A DNA stretch of 8,510 nucleotides from an uncultured Amylibacter sp. (lineage in GTDB: Bacteria > Pseudomonadota > Alphaproteobacteria > Rhodobacterales > Rhodobacteraceae): assembly GCA_937944065.1 (NCBI GenBank), contig CALDZS010000003.1, positions 1 through 8,510 on the forward strand. Reading direction: 5' to 3'. Position numbers and translations under genes: made by a program. Each line of letters begins with the position of its first letter. Position 1 is the stretch's first letter. The notes beneath the pieces were generated by a model. The model saw only the letters and a list, made by a program, of their open reading frames with translations. It had not been told where the DNA came from and made no database searches. This document shows, one piece after another, positions 6,650-8,510 of this stretch.

Positions 6650-6653
6650 GGAG
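6648..6653 (+). promoter_or_regulatory. bhcC ribosome binding site overlapping the bhcB stop
   Basis: AAGGAG begins within the TAA stop of bhcB (6647-6649) and ends 6 nt before the ATG at 6660. It fixes the bhcC start against an upstream in-frame ATG at 6588 that lies in bhcB, and points to coupled translation of bhcB and bhcC. Confidence 0.85.
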
Positions 6654-6659
6654 AAACCT

Positions 6660-7823
6660 ATGTTAGATGGAAAACTAGACGGGCTAGAAGTAGGCTATGA
6701 CGTGCCAGCATTACCAGGCATGGACGAGGCAGATATTCAAACACCTTGCTTAGTGTTGGATCTGGATGCATTGGAACGGAACATCAAAAAGATGGGGCGT
6801 TTAGCCAAAGAAATGGGCGTGCGTCACCGCATCCACGCCAAAATGCACAAGTCAGTTGATGTCGCAAAACTACAAGCGCAGCTAGGCGACAGCGTTGGGG
6901 TGTGCTGTCAGAAAGTATCCGAAGCAGAAGTGTTCGTGCGTGGAGGCATCAAAGATGTGCTGGTGTCCAACGAGGTCACCGACCCCGTAAAAATCGACCG
7001 CTTGGCACGTTTGCCTTTACGCGGTGCCCGCATCCTGTGCTGTGTAGACGATCCAGAAAATGTTGCGGCCTTGTCAGAAGCGGCGCAAAAGCATGGCACA
7101 CAAATTGAATGTCTGGTCGAAATCGATTGCGGCGCGGGCCGTTGTGGCGTGTCATCGACACAAGACGTGGTGAATATCGCCAAACTGATTGAGGCTGCGG
7201 ACGGTCTCAAATTTTCGGGCATCCAAGCTTATCAAGGGGCCATGCAGCACATGGACCTATATGAAGATCGCAAAGCAAAGATCGACGTAGCGGTAGAGCA
7301 GGTTGGCAATGCGGTTCAAGGCCTGAAATCAATTGGGTTGGATTGCGACATTGTTGGCGGCGGCGGTACGGGGTCATATTATTTCGAAGGCACCTCTGGC
7401 GTTTATAACGAACTGCAATGCGGGTCCTATGCATTCATGGACGCCGACTATGGACGTATCTTAGACAAGGACGGCAAGCGGATTGATCAAGGTGAATGGG
7501 AAAACGCATTGTTCATCCTGACCACCGTCATGTCACATGCTAAGGCTGATTTGGCAGTCGTTGATGCTGGCCTAAAAGCGCAATCTGTGGACAGCGGTTT
7601 GCCCGTGGTTTTTGGTCGTGATGACGCGGTTGAGTATTTCAAATGCTCCGACGAGCATGGAGTTGTTAAAGATCCCGATGGCGTTTTGAAGGTCAACGAC
7701 AAGCTACGCTTGGTTCCCGGTCACTGCGATCCCACCTGCAACGTTCACGACTGGTATGTCGGGGTACGCAACGGCAAGGTTGAACAGGTTTGGCCAGTTT
7801 CAGCGCGTGGCAAAGCATATTAG
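6660..7823 (+). CDS. bhcC: Beta-hydroxyaspartate aldolase
   Basis: A 387-residue fold type III PLP enzyme of the D-threonine aldolase / 3-hydroxy-D-aspartate aldolase family. The alanine racemase-like barrel begins at about residue 27 (IQTPCLVLDLDALERN). K61 in HAKMHKS is the expected PLP lysine. The C-terminal domain ends with GHCDPT, where H355 and D357 match the divalent metal ligands of D-threonine aldolases. In the cycle it joins glycine (from BhcA) and glyoxylate to form beta-hydroxyaspartate, the carbon-carbon bond-forming step; the founding enzyme was purified from Paracoccus denitrificans as a hydroxyaspartate-cleaving aldolase. The start is set by the Shine-Dalgarno sequence at the bhcB stop. 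A hairpin with a T run lies between this gene and bhcD. Confidence 0.93.
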   Translation: MLDGKLDGLEVGYDVPALPGMDEADIQTPCLVLDLDALERNIKKMGRLAKEMGVRHRIHAKMHKSVDVAKLQAQLGDSVGVCCQKVSEAEVFVRGGIKDVLVSNEVTDPVKIDRLARLPLRGARILCCVDDPENVAALSEAAQKHGTQIECLVEIDCGAGRCGVSSTQDVVNIAKLIEAADGLKFSGIQAYQGAMQHMDLYEDRKAKIDVAVEQVGNAVQGLKSIGLDCDIVGGGGTGSYYFEGTSGVYNELQCGSYAFMDADYGRILDKDGKRIDQGEWENALFILTTVMSHAKADLAVVDAGLKAQSVDSGLPVVFGRDDAVEYFKCSDEHGVVKDPDGVLKVNDKLRLVPGHCDPTCNVHDWYVGVRNGKVEQVWPVSARGKAY

Positions 7824-7847
7824 TACCGGACCAATTTACATTTCACT

Positions 7848-7872
7848 GGGGTCGGTGGTGCCGGCCCCTTTT
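7848..7872 (+). terminator. Terminator-like hairpin between bhcC and bhcD
   Basis: GGGGTCGG (7848-7855) can pair with CCGGCCCC (7861-7868) as an 8-bp GC-rich stem with one T-G wobble and a 5-nt loop, followed at once by TTTT (7869-7872) and then CACCCC. The T run is short, so partial termination or mRNA 3'-end protection is more likely than full termination. It lies 24 nt after the bhcC stop and 26 nt before the bhcD ATG. Confidence 0.6.
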
Positions 7873-7898
7873 CACCCCACGACATAAGGTAGACTGAT

Positions 7899-8510
7899 AT
7901 GATCATAGTCCCAGAAAAAGAGATTGGCGCGTTGATGACACGCGACGCCGCCTTCACAGCTGTCGAAAGCGTATTCGCATCTATGGCCGAACGCAGTGCA
8001 TATAATTTCCCCGTTATTCGCGAAGCAATCGGGTATGCAGATGCGCTTTATGGTTTCAAATCTGGGTTCGACAAAGCTGGCCTAAATCTTGGCCTGAAAT
8101 CTGGTGGTTACTGGCCGGGCAATGCCGCAAAAGGCCTTACAAACCATCAATCCACCATATTCTTGTTCGACGCGGACACAGGTAAATGTAGCGCTGTTGT
8201 AGGGGGCAACCTGCTAACCGCCCTGCGCACTGCCGCCGCTGCCGCCGTTTCTGTGGCGCATCTTGCTCGAAAGGATGCAAAGGTATTGGGAATTGTTGGC
8301 GCGGGCCATCAAGCCACATTCCAACTGCGCGCAGTCGCAGAGCAACGCGAGTTTGATCGCGTCGTTGCGTGGAACCGAAGTCCAGAAAAACTGGAAAGCC
8401 TACGGAAAGTCGCTGACGATTTAGATCTGCCATTCCAAAGTGTCACTCTTGAAGAACTAGGTGCGCAAAGCGACGTTATCGTGACAATCACATCCAGCTT
8501 TGATGCAATC
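7899..8510 (+). CDS. bhcD: Iminosuccinate reductase (partial, N-terminal part)
   Basis: 204 codons are visible before the window ends; the family is usually a little over 300 residues. It belongs to the ornithine cyclodeaminase / mu-crystallin family. LKSGGYWPGN at 66-75 holds the conserved substrate-binding lysine region. STIFLFDADTG (85-95) and LLTALRTAAAAAV (105-117) are typical family blocks. The Rossmann motif GAGHQA is at 134-139, with VVAWNRSPEKL following the second strand. In the cycle it reduces iminosuccinate to aspartate with NADH, restoring the amino donor used by BhcA. By sequence alone it could be annotated ornithine cyclodeaminase; the neighbours decide the call. AAGG lies 9 nt before the ATG. 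It is separated from bhcC by 75 nt holding a terminator-like hairpin, the widest gap in the operon. Confidence 0.92.
   Translation, partial: MIIVPEKEIGALMTRDAAFTAVESVFASMAERSAYNFPVIREAIGYADALYGFKSGFDKAGLNLGLKSGGYWPGNAAKGLTNHQSTIFLFDADTGKCSAVVGGNLLTALRTAAAAAVSVAHLARKDAKVLGIVGAGHQATFQLRAVAEQREFDRVVAWNRSPEKLESLRKVADDLDLPFQSVTLEELGAQSDVIVTITSSFDAI

Noticed and set aside
6588..6659. Upstream in-frame ATG for bhcC at 6588
   Set aside because: The extra 24 codons lie inside the end of bhcB; the strong AAGGAG before 6660 fixes the start.
8137..8433. 98-codon minus-strand frame inside bhcD
   Set aside because: Antisense to the conserved Rossmann region of bhcD and without recognisable features.

Overview
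The window looks like a chromosomal segment from an alphaproteobacterium, most likely a Rhodobacteraceae (Roseobacter-type) species. By eye its base composition is close to half G+C. That assignment rests on protein family content and on the order bhcR | bhcA-bhcB-bhcC-bhcD, the layout known from Paracoccus denitrificans and marine relatives. Species cannot be named from the sequence alone.

Left part (1-3198, minus strand): a tightly packed run reading right to left, dapF (diaminopimelate epimerase), mtaB (tRNA methylthiotransferase), a glutathione S-transferase-like gene, and the 5' part of a PaiB-type FMN-binding gene that leaves the window. dapF/mtaB and mtaB/GST each overlap by an ATGA, and the GST/PaiB gap is short, so these four are probably one operon. 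The PaiB gene has no stop inside the window.

Middle (3199-3444): a complete tRNA-Lys(UUU) gene with encoded CCA and a good sigma70-type promoter on the plus strand, followed by a T run and a perfect 14-bp palindrome.

Right part (3445-8510): the beta-hydroxyaspartate cycle (BHAC) cluster. The IclR-type regulator bhcR (minus) diverges from bhcA, bhcB, bhcC and bhcD (plus; bhcD is cut by the window end). Together the four enzymes turn two glyoxylate into one oxaloacetate without losing carbon. BhcA transaminates glyoxylate with aspartate, giving glycine and oxaloacetate. BhcC condenses glycine with a second glyoxylate to beta-hydroxyaspartate. BhcB dehydrates this to iminosuccinate. BhcD reduces iminosuccinate to aspartate, restoring the amino donor. 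This is a route for growth on glycolate/glyoxylate, for example from phytoplankton exudate. The pathway is already described; it is not a new system.

The least described material is regulatory. The bhcR-bhcA gap is very AT-rich and full of TTCAA/TTGAA half-sites, including two ATTTTCAA copies 20 bp apart. One inverted repeat lies inside the predicted bhcR promoter, and BhcR carries an AT-hook-like RGRPR near its N-terminus. A terminator-like hairpin separates bhcC from bhcD. No mobile element, CRISPR array or rRNA was seen.
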